Shown here: one piece after another, positions 43,162-52,468 of the stretch
How positions within the stretch are numbered: the stretch's first letter is position 1
Layout of the letters: each line of letters opens with the position of its first letter
Assembly: GCF_040393045.1 (NCBI RefSeq)
Contig: NZ_JBEBUX010000003.1
Coordinates: forward strand, 6,380-70,379
Source: Pollutimonas bauzanensis_A
GTDB taxonomy: Bacteria > Pseudomonadota > Gammaproteobacteria > Burkholderiales > Burkholderiaceae_B
Direction of reading: 5' to 3'
Length of the DNA: 64,000 nt
Notes under the pieces: model-generated
The model's input: only the letters and a program-made list of their open reading frames with translations
What the model was told of the DNA's origin: nothing
The model's database searches: none
Translations under genes and position numbers: made by a program

Positions 43162-44354
43162 TACCAGCCTCCGATGAAAGGCAAGGCCAACATGCCAGTC
43201 AGAACAAATGCGTTCATGATGTCCACGAAGAAAGCTCCAGCTAAAGGTGCAATCAAATTACTGGTGGGGGCCGGGCCATGCTTGGATGTAATGGCCTGCA
43301 TATTTGCCATTGCCGTTGCGGTCGAACCCATATTGAAGCCAATAAAGGCGGCCGAGGTAACGGCGGCCTCGTAATCCTTGCCCATGAAACGGAAGCAAAC
43401 GAACACGACATAGAAAAAGATGAACACGACCTGCACCAGGATGATCACCAAGAAGGGGCCGGCAGATAGCGCAACGTCGATCAAGTTCAAGGTCATCATG
43501 GTCATAACCAGGAACAGCGACAAGCAGACATTCGAGATAAGATCCGCCGCCCGGTCGTCGAACCGGAATCCTGCAAACGGCAAAACGTTGCGAATAGCAA
43601 TACCAATAATCATGCACCACAAAAATGCGGGAATGGTAATAGCCCCTCCCGAGAACCGGTTGGCAAGCCATTGGCCGGCGATCAAGGCGGCAAATATGCC
43701 GGCCAGCGCACCCAAAGTGGAAACGGTACTGATTGCGGCTGCCGGCGCTTCGAACTCATGCGTTTCCGCTGCCTGCTCGGCAGACGAGCGCAGCTTGTAA
43801 CGATTAATGAGGTATTGCGCTATGGGGCCGCCAATAATACCGCCCACAATCAACCCAATGGTCGCGACGGTCATGCTCAGTTCCATCACCATCTGAAGGT
43901 TGTTCACCTCTGCGAAGCGGTCTGCATAGGCCGCGCCCGTACCGTGGCCTCCGACCAGCGTTATTGAGCCGGCCACCAAACCGAAAATCGGGTGCAGGTC
44001 CAACAACTTTGCAAGCGTCACGCCCACCACATTTTGCAGCACGATGAACGGCAGCAGCACCACGAGAAACATCAAAAGGGCCTTGCCACCACGCTTGAGC
44101 ATTCGCAAATCGGCGCACAGACCCACGCCGCTAAAGAACATCAGAAGCAAAACAGGCTTGATAGGCTGATCGAACGAGACCTTGAAGTCGCCGATAGCCA
44201 GCAGCAACGCGGCCGCCACCGCAAAAAGCATTCCGCCGGTAATCGGGTCTGGAATGTTGTAGCGGGACAGTAACGGAATTTTGCGATTAACCATCGTGCC
44301 GATAAGCAGCATGATGATGGCGGCCAACAAGGATCCAAGGGGGTCGAAGCTCAT
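43161..44354 (-). CDS. gltS: GltS-type sodium/glutamate symporter
   Basis: 397 residues, close to E. coli GltS (about 401). The two reentrant-loop repeats show as 'LVGGHGTGAAYADRF' in the first half and 'IGFNMGSTATAMANMQ' in the second, with about ten hydrophobic segments and 'IPDPITGGMLFAVAAALL' near the start. It carries out sodium-driven uptake of glutamate or a similar dicarboxylic amino acid. The TAXI lipoprotein gene is coupled directly behind it, and the exported lyase gene faces the pair. The true substrate may be other than glutamate. Confidence 0.9.
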   Translation of the reverse strand: MSFDPLGSLLAAIIMLLIGTMVNRKIPLLSRYNIPDPITGGMLFAVAAALLLAIGDFKVSFDQPIKPVLLLMFFSGVGLCADLRMLKRGGKALLMFLVVLLPFIVLQNVVGVTLAKLLDLHPIFGLVAGSITLVGGHGTGAAYADRFAEVNNLQMVMELSMTVATIGLIVGGIIGGPIAQYLINRYKLRSSAEQAAETHEFEAPAAAISTVSTLGALAGIFAALIAGQWLANRFSGGAITIPAFLWCMIIGIAIRNVLPFAGFRFDDRAADLISNVCLSLFLVMTMMTLNLIDVALSAGPFLVIILVQVVFIFFYVVFVCFRFMGKDYEAAVTSAAFIGFNMGSTATAMANMQAITSKHGPAPTSNLIAPLAGAFFVDIMNAFVLTGMLALPFIGGW

Positions 44355-44507
44355 TGTTTCTATCTATTCCTGTTATTGGGCGATGATGCCGCGTGCTATT
44401 CCGCCCAAAGACGGGAAATAAGGGGGGTATTTTACAGAATCGCCGACTGACCAGCCTACGCCTTATACTCTACGACAATTCAGCTCTGCCATTACATCGC
44501 CCACTCC

Positions 44508-45737
44508 ATGCTTAATACCCTCTGGCTAGCCTTTTTTATCATCGCCTCGATCTCGGGGTTATATCAATGGGTGGCCCTGCAAGATACCGAGATCTTCTCA
44601 CGCATGGTCCTCAGCCTGTTCAATATGGCCGAGCTATCTGTAGAACTGATGGTCCTGCTATTTGGCACTCTGACGCTCTGGCTTGGATTTCTGCGCATTG
44701 CTGAAGCAGCAGGACTGATAGAAACGCTAAGCCGCCTGCTTGCGCCGCTATTTGGGCGGCTCATGCCAGGGGTACCAGCCGGCCACCCCGCGCTGGGTCT
44801 GATTACGCTGAACTTTGCCGCCAACGGACTAGGCCTGGACAATGCCGCTACTCCGATAGGGCTACGCGCCATGCGCGAGCTGCAAACGCTCAATCCCGAC
44901 CCCAAATCCGCCACCAATGCGCAGATCCTGTTCCTGGTCTTGAATGCGTCATCGCTAACCCTGCTGCCCATCACCATCTTCATGTACCGGGCCCAGCAGG
45001 GCGCGCCTGACCCCACCATGGTTTTCCTGCCTATACTGCTGGCCACCACCGCATCATCCCTGGTCGGGTTGCTGTCCGTCGCTTTTATGCAAAGACTGAA
45101 ACTGTATGACCCCGTCGTCCTCGCATGGGGAGCGGGGCTTGCCCTGGCGCTGGGCAGCCTCATGGCCTTGCTTGGCAGCCTGAGCGCCGCCGCGATCAGC
45201 GCCACGTCGTCGCTCATGGGCAACCTCACGCTGTTCGGCATCATTATGGTGTTTCTATTGGCGGGCGCCAGAAAAAAAGTGCCGGTTTATGAATGCTTTA
45301 TCGAAGGCGCCAAGGAAGGTTTCGATATCTCGAAAAACCTGCTGCCATATCTGGTCGCCATGTTGTGCGCCGTTGGCGTACTGCGGGCCTCCGGGGCGTT
45401 AGACGCCCTGCTCGAGGTCATCAGGTGGTGTGTCCATGCAATCGGCCTGGATAGCCGTTTTGTCGACGCCCTGCCTACCGCCCTGGTCAAACCATTTTCA
45501 GGCAGTGCCGCACGCGGCATGCTGATCGAAACCATGCAGCACTTTGGCGTAGACAGCTTCCCAGCGTTGCTGGCGGCTACTGTGCAAGGCAGCACGGAAA
45601 CCACCTTTTATGTGCTTGCCGTGTACTTTGGTGCCGTGGGCATACAACGCGCGCGCCATGCGGTAGGTTGCGCCTTGCTCGCCGACTTCGCCGGCGTGCT
45701 GGCATCCATTGCGGTGTGCTATTGGTTTTTCGGCTAA
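44508..45737 (+). CDS. SpmA-SpmB fusion membrane protein (nucleoside recognition domains)
   Basis: 409 residues. Two Gate/nucleoside-recognition domains occur in tandem. The first, SpmA-like, has 'LGLITLNFAANGLGLDNAATPIGLRAM' (in pieces) and the second, SpmB-like, has 'CFIEGAKEGFDISKNLLPYLVAMLCAVGVLRASG' (in pieces) and 'ALVKPFSGSAARGML' and 'VQGSTETTFYVLAVYFGAVG'. In Bacillus these are separate spore maturation proteins; fused forms are common in non-sporulating proteobacteria and their transport role is unproven. It diverges from gltS. Confidence 0.88.
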   Translation: MLNTLWLAFFIIASISGLYQWVALQDTEIFSRMVLSLFNMAELSVELMVLLFGTLTLWLGFLRIAEAAGLIETLSRLLAPLFGRLMPGVPAGHPALGLITLNFAANGLGLDNAATPIGLRAMRELQTLNPDPKSATNAQILFLVLNASSLTLLPITIFMYRAQQGAPDPTMVFLPILLATTASSLVGLLSVAFMQRLKLYDPVVLAWGAGLALALGSLMALLGSLSAAAISATSSLMGNLTLFGIIMVFLLAGARKKVPVYECFIEGAKEGFDISKNLLPYLVAMLCAVGVLRASGALDALLEVIRWCVHAIGLDSRFVDALPTALVKPFSGSAARGMLIETMQHFGVDSFPALLAATVQGSTETTFYVLAVYFGAVGIQRARHAVGCALLADFAGVLASIAVCYWFFG

Positions 45738-45743
45738 ACCGGA

Positions 45744-46529
45744 TCAGTCTTTCAGGGCACCCGCCGCTAACAGACAGTCGGACAAAGCCATAAACTGCGC
45801 CACCGACAGTTCCTCGGCGCGCGCCGTAGGCACTATACCCAGGCCATCCCAATCGATCAGGCCGGACCAGTCATTTAGCGAGCGGCGCAGCATTTTGCGC
45901 CGCTGGGTAAACGCCCTGACCACCAGTTTTTCAAACGCATTCTGGCTTTTCGGCTTTGGGCGGGATTCCGGCAAAGGCACCATACGCACTATTGCCGACA
46001 CCACGCGCGGCGGCGGGTTGAATGCTTCGGGCGGGACATCGAACAGCTTGTCCATACGGTAACGAGACTGCAGCATCACCGAGAGGCGCCCAAAGTCGCC
46101 GGATCCGGGCGCAGCCACCATACGATCAATGACCTCTCGCTGCAGCATGAAATGCTGATCCAGCACATGATCTGCATAGTTGATCAGATGAAACAACAAG
46201 GGGCTGGAGATGTTGTACGGCAGGTTGCCGACAATGCGCAGATCCGTTCCGAACTGGGAAAAATCCACCTGCAACGCATCGCCTTCGATGACGGTGAGCT
46301 GATCCACCGGGTACTGGTGACGCAAACGCCCTGCCAGATCCCGATCTATCTCGACGACAGTCAAGCTATCCAAGGACTGCAATAACGGCTTGGTCAGGGC
46401 CGACAGGCCCGGACCAATTTCAATGACGGTATCCCCGCGTTGGGGCGCGATACCTCGCACGATGGATTCGATAATTCCTTGGTCGACCAGGAAGTTCTGG
46501 CCGAAACGCTTGCGTGCTTGATGAACCAT
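45744..46529 (-). CDS. rsmA: 16S rRNA dimethyladenosine transferase KsgA (RsmA)
   Basis: 261 residues. 'QARKRFGQNFLVDQ' at the start, SAM motif 'VIEIGPGLSALTKPLL', and the catalytic 'IVGNLPYNISSPLLFHL' are diagnostic. It dimethylates two adenines near the 3' end of 16S rRNA, a late ribosome-maturation step. It lies 6 nt after surA in the lptD-surA-ksgA unit; pdxA, which often sits between surA and ksgA, is absent here. It converges on the SpmAB gene. Confidence 0.95.
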   Translation of the reverse strand: MVHQARKRFGQNFLVDQGIIESIVRGIAPQRGDTVIEIGPGLSALTKPLLQSLDSLTVVEIDRDLAGRLRHQYPVDQLTVIEGDALQVDFSQFGTDLRIVGNLPYNISSPLLFHLINYADHVLDQHFMLQREVIDRMVAAPGSGDFGRLSVMLQSRYRMDKLFDVPPEAFNPPPRVVSAIVRMVPLPESRPKPKSQNAFEKLVVRAFTQRRKMLRRSLNDWSGLIDWDGLGIVPTARAEELSVAQFMALSDCLLAAGALKD

Positions 46530-46535
46530 AAATAA

Positions 46536-48035
46536 TTAACGACGGTTCCGGTTTGATTGAGGGTCAAGGCGATTATCGATATAAGCCTGTCCGCGCAACT
46601 GGCTGAGCCAATCCTCGAATGCGGGCTCTATACGGCGCTGGAACAGAATCTGCCGGGCCTGCATACGCTTATACTCGTTCTCCATATTTTTGGTGCGACG
46701 CTCGATCACCTGAATAACGTGCCAGCCAAACTGCGACTTGACGGGCGGGCTGATTTGGCCGGGTTCAAGCGCGTTCATCGCCTGTTCAAATGCGGGGACG
46801 GTCTCGCCCGGCGTGAGCCAACCCAGATCCCCGCCTAGCGGTGCCGAAGTGTCTTCGGAATAGCGCTTGGCCAAATCTTCGAACTTTTCACCGTTGGCGA
46901 GACGTTCAAGCAATTGCTTCAGAATAGTCTCGGCCTTGGTGTCGGACATGACCTTGGAGCTTTTTATCAGAATATGGCGGGCATGGGTTTGCGTAACCAT
47001 CATAGGCCCTTGCTCCTGGATCGGCTGATTCGCAGGTGCAGCGGCCTGGGCCTGCCCGGGAGCAGTGGCCGGACCTCTATTGGGCTGGCCGCGCGTCAAG
47101 ACCTTGAGAATATGAAAGCCATTTCCGCTTTGGATGATGCCGGAGATTTCGCCAGCCTTGAGGTTTTCGGTCGCTTGCAAAAACAGATCCGGCCAGTCGT
47201 TGGCCTGCCGTACGCCCAGCTCGCCGCCGTTAAGCGCCTGAGGATCGTCGGATGATGCCGCCGCCACACCGGCGAAATCGGCGCCCCCGCGTACACGAGC
47301 CAAAAGCCCTTCAGCCTTTTTACGCAATTCCTGGACCCGCGCCGATGGCGCGCCTTCGGGAACGGCGACCAAAATCTGCGCCAGGCCCAATATTTGCGGA
47401 CCGCTTTGCTGCGCCGGCGCTTGTTCCGACTGCGGCCCTAAGGGCGCTTGCTGCCCTGCCGCCATTTGCCCACTTTGATTCTTCAGGAACGCATCGATTT
47501 CGGCATCTGAAATTACGACGGTGCTATCAACTGCACGCTGTCGCAGAAGGTCCATACGGACCTCCTTGTGCAGATTCTTCATGTAGGCATCCCAGGTTAT
47601 GCCGGACTTCTCGACTTCCTGGCGCAAGCGCTCAACACTTAGCTTGTTGCGCTGGGCCACCGTCCGGACTGCCTGTTCGGCCTGCGCGTCGGAAACATGA
47701 ATACCCAGGCGATCAGCCTCCTGACGTTCAATTTCCTCCATGATCATGCGCTGCAATACCTGTTTCTGCAAAACGGATTGATCGGGCACTGGAATCTTCT
47801 GGCGTTGCAATTGTTGCTGCGCCAGGCGCGCCTCGGTATTGACCTGCTGCAAGGTAATGACCTTCTGATTCACGACGGCGGCAATGCCATCGACAAACTG
47901 CGAAGACTTTTGCACGGAGGCAGGCTCGGCCGTTTGGACAGCTGGTTTAGCAGCTAACGCAGCGCCTGACGATGCCATGCCCAGAATTGGAATCAAAACG
48001 GACACAAGCTGGCGCTTAGCATGCACACTACGCAT
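46536..48035 (-). CDS. surA: Periplasmic chaperone/peptidyl-prolyl isomerase SurA
   Basis: 499 residues with a signal peptide (cleavage near 'ALA|AKPAV'). 'VDGIAAVVNQKVITLQQV' marks the SurA N-domain. Two parvulin domains follow, one from about residue 215 ('LGLAQILVAVPEGAPSARV') and one from about 345 ('THARHILIKSSKVMSD', 'DLGWLTPGETVPAFEQAM'), separated by a Gln/Pro/Ala-rich linker. It escorts outer-membrane proteins to the Bam complex. It shares a nucleotide with the lptD stop, coupling it to the LPS transporter it helps to fold. Confidence 0.95.
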   Translation of the reverse strand: MRSVHAKRQLVSVLIPILGMASSGAALAAKPAVQTAEPASVQKSSQFVDGIAAVVNQKVITLQQVNTEARLAQQQLQRQKIPVPDQSVLQKQVLQRMIMEEIERQEADRLGIHVSDAQAEQAVRTVAQRNKLSVERLRQEVEKSGITWDAYMKNLHKEVRMDLLRQRAVDSTVVISDAEIDAFLKNQSGQMAAGQQAPLGPQSEQAPAQQSGPQILGLAQILVAVPEGAPSARVQELRKKAEGLLARVRGGADFAGVAAASSDDPQALNGGELGVRQANDWPDLFLQATENLKAGEISGIIQSGNGFHILKVLTRGQPNRGPATAPGQAQAAAPANQPIQEQGPMMVTQTHARHILIKSSKVMSDTKAETILKQLLERLANGEKFEDLAKRYSEDTSAPLGGDLGWLTPGETVPAFEQAMNALEPGQISPPVKSQFGWHVIQVIERRTKNMENEYKRMQARQILFQRRIEPAFEDWLSQLRGQAYIDNRLDPQSNRNRR

Positions 48036-50416
48036 TATTCATACCTCTCGAAGGTGGTTTTTTCGGGTACTGGTGGAGTGATGGACCGATAACTTGAAAT
48101 CCGGTCACTTAGCAATCTCATGGGGTCGGTGCCAAGCGAGCCCAGGCCAGAAAGTTCCAGCTGGAAGAACATCGCTGTGTTCACTTGTTCTTTTGATACA
48201 GCATAACGCTGCATCACGACCCGGCCGACCCAGCAGCAATCGCCCTTGTATTCCAAGCCGAAAATCGACTGGGTGCTGCGCTTTTCCTGCAAGGAATAGT
48301 CGTAACGACCAAGGGCGTAGACGTGTTTGCTCAATGGCCACTGGCCTGCCACACTGACCTGCTCACGCGTCTTGTCATCAAGCGGGTTATAGACATAACC
48401 TGGGTCTGAGTAAGCGCGCGGATCGCGCTCGTAGCGATAGGAGGTGGACAAGCTGGCCAGGCGCTTGGGTTCCCAACGGAAACCTGCCGTCATGCGGTTG
48501 CGATCTCTGGATTCGGGATTGAACTGCGCATCAAAACGCACATTCAAGGTATCGGTAAGGGCAGCATTTGCGCCAATCAGGTAATCGGATTTCTTGTCAG
48601 TGCGGGGCTTGCCGCCTCGACCCAACGTTACCCGCTGATCAGAGAAATAAATACGTTGTGCAGCCGACAGTGACAAGCGCTCGAAACCGCTGTCGGCGTC
48701 AAGCCAGCGCGTGGTCAGGCCCACCGTCACCTGATTGGCTTCAGCAATGCGATCCCAGCCGCCACTGAATATGTTCTCGTCAAAGGCCTGAGCGAAATTG
48801 AACGAAGCAATACCGGTGTCATACACAGGTAGCTGCGATTGATCGCGATATGGCACATTCAGGTAATAAACCCGCGGCTCTAGCGTCTGGATGGAGTCAT
48901 TGCCGAACAGGCTCGCCTTGCGCTCGAAAGTCATGCCGGAATCGATCGACATGATGGGCAGCACTCGTGACTCGGTTTTGGGGTAGCCCGGATACAGACG
49001 GGCCGGATACCAGTCGGTATTGTACTGGCTCATGTGCACGCCAACCTTGGGCGTTACATACCAGCCGGCACGAACGATAGGATAGGCCACGGTGGTATAA
49101 GAAGAAAACCGTGTTCCATTGGGGGCAATCCGCGTGTCTTTGAAAGCGCTGAACTTGTCGATATCGCCCGAATAAAACGGCATCTCGAACCGCGTGGCGT
49201 AGTTGTCGGATTGAACATCGAACCCGCCCCAGTTATAACGCGCGCCACGCACGTACAGTTCGGGAAGCTTGTTGTACTGTGGTCTCAGATAGTTGGCCGT
49301 GCTGTCTTGCAGCGTTTGATAGGTGTAGGCATACAGCGATGCATTGAAATATTTGTAGCCGCTCCAATTAAGGCCGGCGCTGCTTGGCAAATACGTATTC
49401 GTCGCCTCGTTCAGGCCCAATGATGAAAAGTCGCGAAAATAATCGTCATCGGATACCCGCCGCACGTCGAACGAGGCGCTCAGCCCCCCGCCCAACCTCT
49501 GGCGATGCTGCCAGGAATAATACCAGCGGTTCTTGTCGGCTACTTTATCATTGTTCAAGTAAGTACCAAACACCTGCCCGGTATAGCCGCTGCCCAAATA
49601 ACGGAATTCAGCGCCCAGCTGCGCTCCGCGCTTGGCCATGTAGCGCGGGATCAGCGTCGCGTCGTAATTGGGTGCGAGATTGAAATAATACGGTGTCGAT
49701 ACCTCGATGCCGCCGGAACTGGATGTGCCATAGGTCGGGATCAAAAAGCCTGACTTGCGTTCTTTGCGGATAGGAAACGTCAGATAAGGCGAATACAGAA
49801 TAGGGACTTTTTTGAAGTACAACACGCCATTGCGCGCAATACCCTCGTTATCTTCGTAATGCAGGTCAACCCGGGATGACTTGATATACCAGGCAGGATC
49901 AGGGCACGGGCAACCGGAATAGGTGACGTCGGTCAGCCTCATGTGGTCGCGGCTAAGGATATCGGCGCGCGTGGCCTTGCCGCCGCCGCCCGTCGCGCCC
50001 AGCCAAAAATTCGGATCGTTGACTTCGCCGGTTTCGCTATTGATGTTGTAATTGAGTTCGGGGCCAGTCACGATACTGGCATCGCGCATGATAAGTCCAT
50101 TGCCGCGCACCCTCACCTGCCCCGTAGACCGCTGGTAGTCGATGTAATCGCCCTTGACCACCGAGTCGATACGGCGCACTTCAGCCTTGCCTGTCAGCTT
50201 AACCAGCCCGTCGGCATCGGACTCCATCTTGTCGCCCACCATGAACGAAGTGATGTCGTCATCTTCTACATTTCTATGCAGCTGCAAGTTGGGGGCGACC
50301 CGTAACTGCGGCTTGGCGGAACCCGTGCCTGTGTCGGTATCGACGCCAGGCTGCTGTGCCTGCGCCGCCGACACGCCAGCGATCGCTAAAAGAATTGTCC
50401 ACCAAACCAAACGCAC
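48035..50416 (-). CDS. lptD: LPS-assembly outer membrane protein LptD
   Basis: 793 residues with a signal peptide ('GVSAAQA|QQPG'). A periplasmic OstA-like beta-jellyroll covers roughly residues 50-200 ('MESDADGLVKLTGKAEVRRID') and the rest is the large barrel, with 'CPCPDPAWYIKSSRVDLHYEDNEG' (Cys pair, in pieces) and 'LTFPIRKERKSGFLIPTYGTSSSGG'. A late Cys pair, 'GDCCWVGRVVMQRY', completes the expected disulfides. With LptE it inserts LPS in the outer leaflet. It is first in lptD-surA-ksgA and diverges from amgK. Confidence 0.95.
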   Translation of the reverse strand: MRLVWWTILLAIAGVSAAQAQQPGVDTDTGTGSAKPQLRVAPNLQLHRNVEDDDITSFMVGDKMESDADGLVKLTGKAEVRRIDSVVKGDYIDYQRSTGQVRVRGNGLIMRDASIVTGPELNYNINSETGEVNDPNFWLGATGGGGKATRADILSRDHMRLTDVTYSGCPCPDPAWYIKSSRVDLHYEDNEGIARNGVLYFKKVPILYSPYLTFPIRKERKSGFLIPTYGTSSSGGIEVSTPYYFNLAPNYDATLIPRYMAKRGAQLGAEFRYLGSGYTGQVFGTYLNNDKVADKNRWYYSWQHRQRLGGGLSASFDVRRVSDDDYFRDFSSLGLNEATNTYLPSSAGLNWSGYKYFNASLYAYTYQTLQDSTANYLRPQYNKLPELYVRGARYNWGGFDVQSDNYATRFEMPFYSGDIDKFSAFKDTRIAPNGTRFSSYTTVAYPIVRAGWYVTPKVGVHMSQYNTDWYPARLYPGYPKTESRVLPIMSIDSGMTFERKASLFGNDSIQTLEPRVYYLNVPYRDQSQLPVYDTGIASFNFAQAFDENIFSGGWDRIAEANQVTVGLTTRWLDADSGFERLSLSAAQRIYFSDQRVTLGRGGKPRTDKKSDYLIGANAALTDTLNVRFDAQFNPESRDRNRMTAGFRWEPKRLASLSTSYRYERDPRAYSDPGYVYNPLDDKTREQVSVAGQWPLSKHVYALGRYDYSLQEKRSTQSIFGLEYKGDCCWVGRVVMQRYAVSKEQVNTAMFFQLELSGLGSLGTDPMRLLSDRISSYRSITPPVPEKTTFERYE

Positions 50417-50568
50417 GAGTATTTTGCCCCCGAAGAAAACTGACTATATTTTGGCACAACTGCCGACCCGTAATGATTGGCGACCCGGTATTATAGAGAA
50501 GCTGGCGTGCACATGGTTCGCAAGCCGGCTAATTGTTATGCTCCCACACCTCATCATGGAAAAAAACC

Positions 50569-51600
50569 TTGAACTCCAGCGCTGAATCCCGTCTACCGAC
50601 ACTAAAGAACTGGCTGCAGGGCGTTGCCGGCAGCCTCGAACTGGACATAGACTCATTAAAACCCGCATCCAGCGATGCCAGTTTTCGGCGTTATTACCGC
50701 CTTCAGACGCCGTCGGGCACGGCTATCGTCATGGATGCGCCGCCCGAACAGGAAGATTGCCGCCCGTTCATCCACGTAACAGGCCTGCTTGCACAAGCAG
50801 GGCTGGATGTGCCCGCCATCTTGGCGCAGAATCTGGAACAAGGCTTTCTACTACTGTCCGATCTGGGCGAGCAGACCTATTATCAAGCCATACAGGCCGG
50901 TCTGGATGATACCCGCCTGCAAAAAATGTATCGCGATGCAATTACCGCACTGGTACGAATGCAGCAAGCCCAGACTACCGGTTTGCCCGCCTACGACGCT
51001 GATCGCCTGTCTCAAGAGCTGGCCGTCTTCCCTGAATGGTATGCGCAACGACATTGCAACGCTGTCCTGACCGAAGCGGAACAAGTCGTCCTGCAAGAAG
51101 CTTTTTCCGCCCTCATCACCGACAATGTAAAGCAGCCAAGCGTGCTGGTGCACAGGGACTTCCATTCCCCAAATCTGATGCTGGGCGAAGCGGGGCACAA
51201 TCCTGGCATTATCGACTACCAGGATGCGCTGGCCGGCCCCCTAAGCTATGACATTGCCTCGCTGGTCATGGATGCCCGCACGACCTGGGAAGAACCGCAG
51301 CAACTGGACTGGGCTATACGGTACTGGGAAGCCGCTCGCACAGCGGGGCTCGCCGTACCTGCCGATTTTTCCGACTTCCATCGCGCCTATGAATGGATGG
51401 GTCTGCAACGCAATCTTCGCATTCTGGGCGTGTTCGCCAGGCTTTCATACCGTGACAACAAGCACCACTACCTGGACCACATGCCACGGGTCAATACCTA
51501 TGTGCGTCAAGTAGCGGGTCGCTATCACGTTTTCCGGCCATTGCTAAGGCTGCTGGACAAACTGGAAAACCGCCAGGTCGTCAGCGGATACACCTTTTAA
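50569..51600 (+). CDS. amgK: Anomeric MurNAc/GlcNAc kinase AmgK
   Basis: 343 residues if started at the TTG at 50569; the frame is open 36 nt further up and the start is uncertain. It is an aminoglycoside phosphotransferase-fold kinase: 'SDASFRRYYRLQTPSG' near the N-terminus, the catalytic 'VLVHRDFHSPNLML', and the metal-binding 'IIDYQDALAGPLSYD'. AmgK phosphorylates MurNAc at C1 in cell wall recycling. It overlaps murU by 1 nt, the pair seen next to lptD in Pseudomonas and other bacteria that lack the E. coli route. A fosfomycin-insensitive UDP-MurNAc path follows. Confidence 0.9.
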   Translation: MNSSAESRLPTLKNWLQGVAGSLELDIDSLKPASSDASFRRYYRLQTPSGTAIVMDAPPEQEDCRPFIHVTGLLAQAGLDVPAILAQNLEQGFLLLSDLGEQTYYQAIQAGLDDTRLQKMYRDAITALVRMQQAQTTGLPAYDADRLSQELAVFPEWYAQRHCNAVLTEAEQVVLQEAFSALITDNVKQPSVLVHRDFHSPNLMLGEAGHNPGIIDYQDALAGPLSYDIASLVMDARTTWEEPQQLDWAIRYWEAARTAGLAVPADFSDFHRAYEWMGLQRNLRILGVFARLSYRDNKHHYLDHMPRVNTYVRQVAGRYHVFRPLLRLLDKLENRQVVSGYTF

Positions 51601-52292
51601 TGCGCGCAATGATTCTTGCAGCGGGACGCGGCGAACGCATGCGCCCGTTAACCGACCATACCCCCAAGCCCTTGTTGCAAGTGGGCGGCAAACCCCTGAT
51701 CGTATGGCATATAGAACGCCTGGCACGTGCAGGCATTAGCGATCTGGTCATCAACACTTCATGGTTGGGCGACCAGATACAGCAAACGCTTGGCGACGGA
51801 AGCCGCTACGGAGCGCGCATTTCCTATTCGCCCGAGTCTACAGCGCTGGAAACCGCTGGCGGCATTGCACAAGCCCTGCCTTTTTTCCAGGATCAGCCGT
51901 TTCTCGTAATCAACGGCGACGTCTGGTGCGATTGGGATCCGGCCCAGGCCGAACTGGTCGCAGCTGGCCTTAGTGAAGATGCCCAAGCCTGGCTGCTGCT
52001 GGTCGATAACCCGCCCCAGCATCCCGACGGGGATTTCCGCTTGCATGCTTCAGGGCTGGTCGCCGACAAAAATGCAGGTGCTGGCGCAGCAACGTTTACC
52101 TTTGCCGGAATAGGCATATACCGTCCAGACCTGTTCAAAGATATTGGCGAACAGCAGGCGGCCCCGCTGGCTCCCCTGCTTCGGCAAGCCATGGCTGCGC
52201 AGCACGTATTCGGTATGCACCACCCGGGGCAATGGATAGATGTTGGTACCCCCGATCGCCTCGGCCAACTGGATAAGGCGCTGCGCTGCTAG
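51600..52292 (+). CDS. murU: MurNAc-1-phosphate uridylyltransferase MurU
   Basis: 230 residues. The nucleotidyltransferase signature 'MILAAGRGERMRPLTDHTPKPLLQVGGKPLI' (in pieces) opens the protein; 'VINGDVWCDWDP' gives the metal Asp. It forms UDP-MurNAc from UTP and the AmgK product, bypassing MurA and MurB. Its start shares a nucleotide with the amgK stop (TAATG). About 176 nt of apparently empty sequence follow before the next gene. Confidence 0.9.
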   Translation: MRAMILAAGRGERMRPLTDHTPKPLLQVGGKPLIVWHIERLARAGISDLVINTSWLGDQIQQTLGDGSRYGARISYSPESTALETAGGIAQALPFFQDQPFLVINGDVWCDWDPAQAELVAAGLSEDAQAWLLLVDNPPQHPDGDFRLHASGLVADKNAGAGAATFTFAGIGIYRPDLFKDIGEQQAAPLAPLLRQAMAAQHVFGMHHPGQWIDVGTPDRLGQLDKALRC

Positions 52293-52468
52293 CGTATGCA
52301 GCTGGCGCACGCTACACTTGAAAAGCAGATTAATTCTATGTATCGAAATTTGCCAATTCGAAACCAAGCCCATCAAGCCCCGCAACAAGTCATAAATACC
52401 GTTTATGCTTTAGGGTTTTTCGGCAATGGATCCGCCTGATTCCCCTTGCCCTGCAATACAGGAAATAA

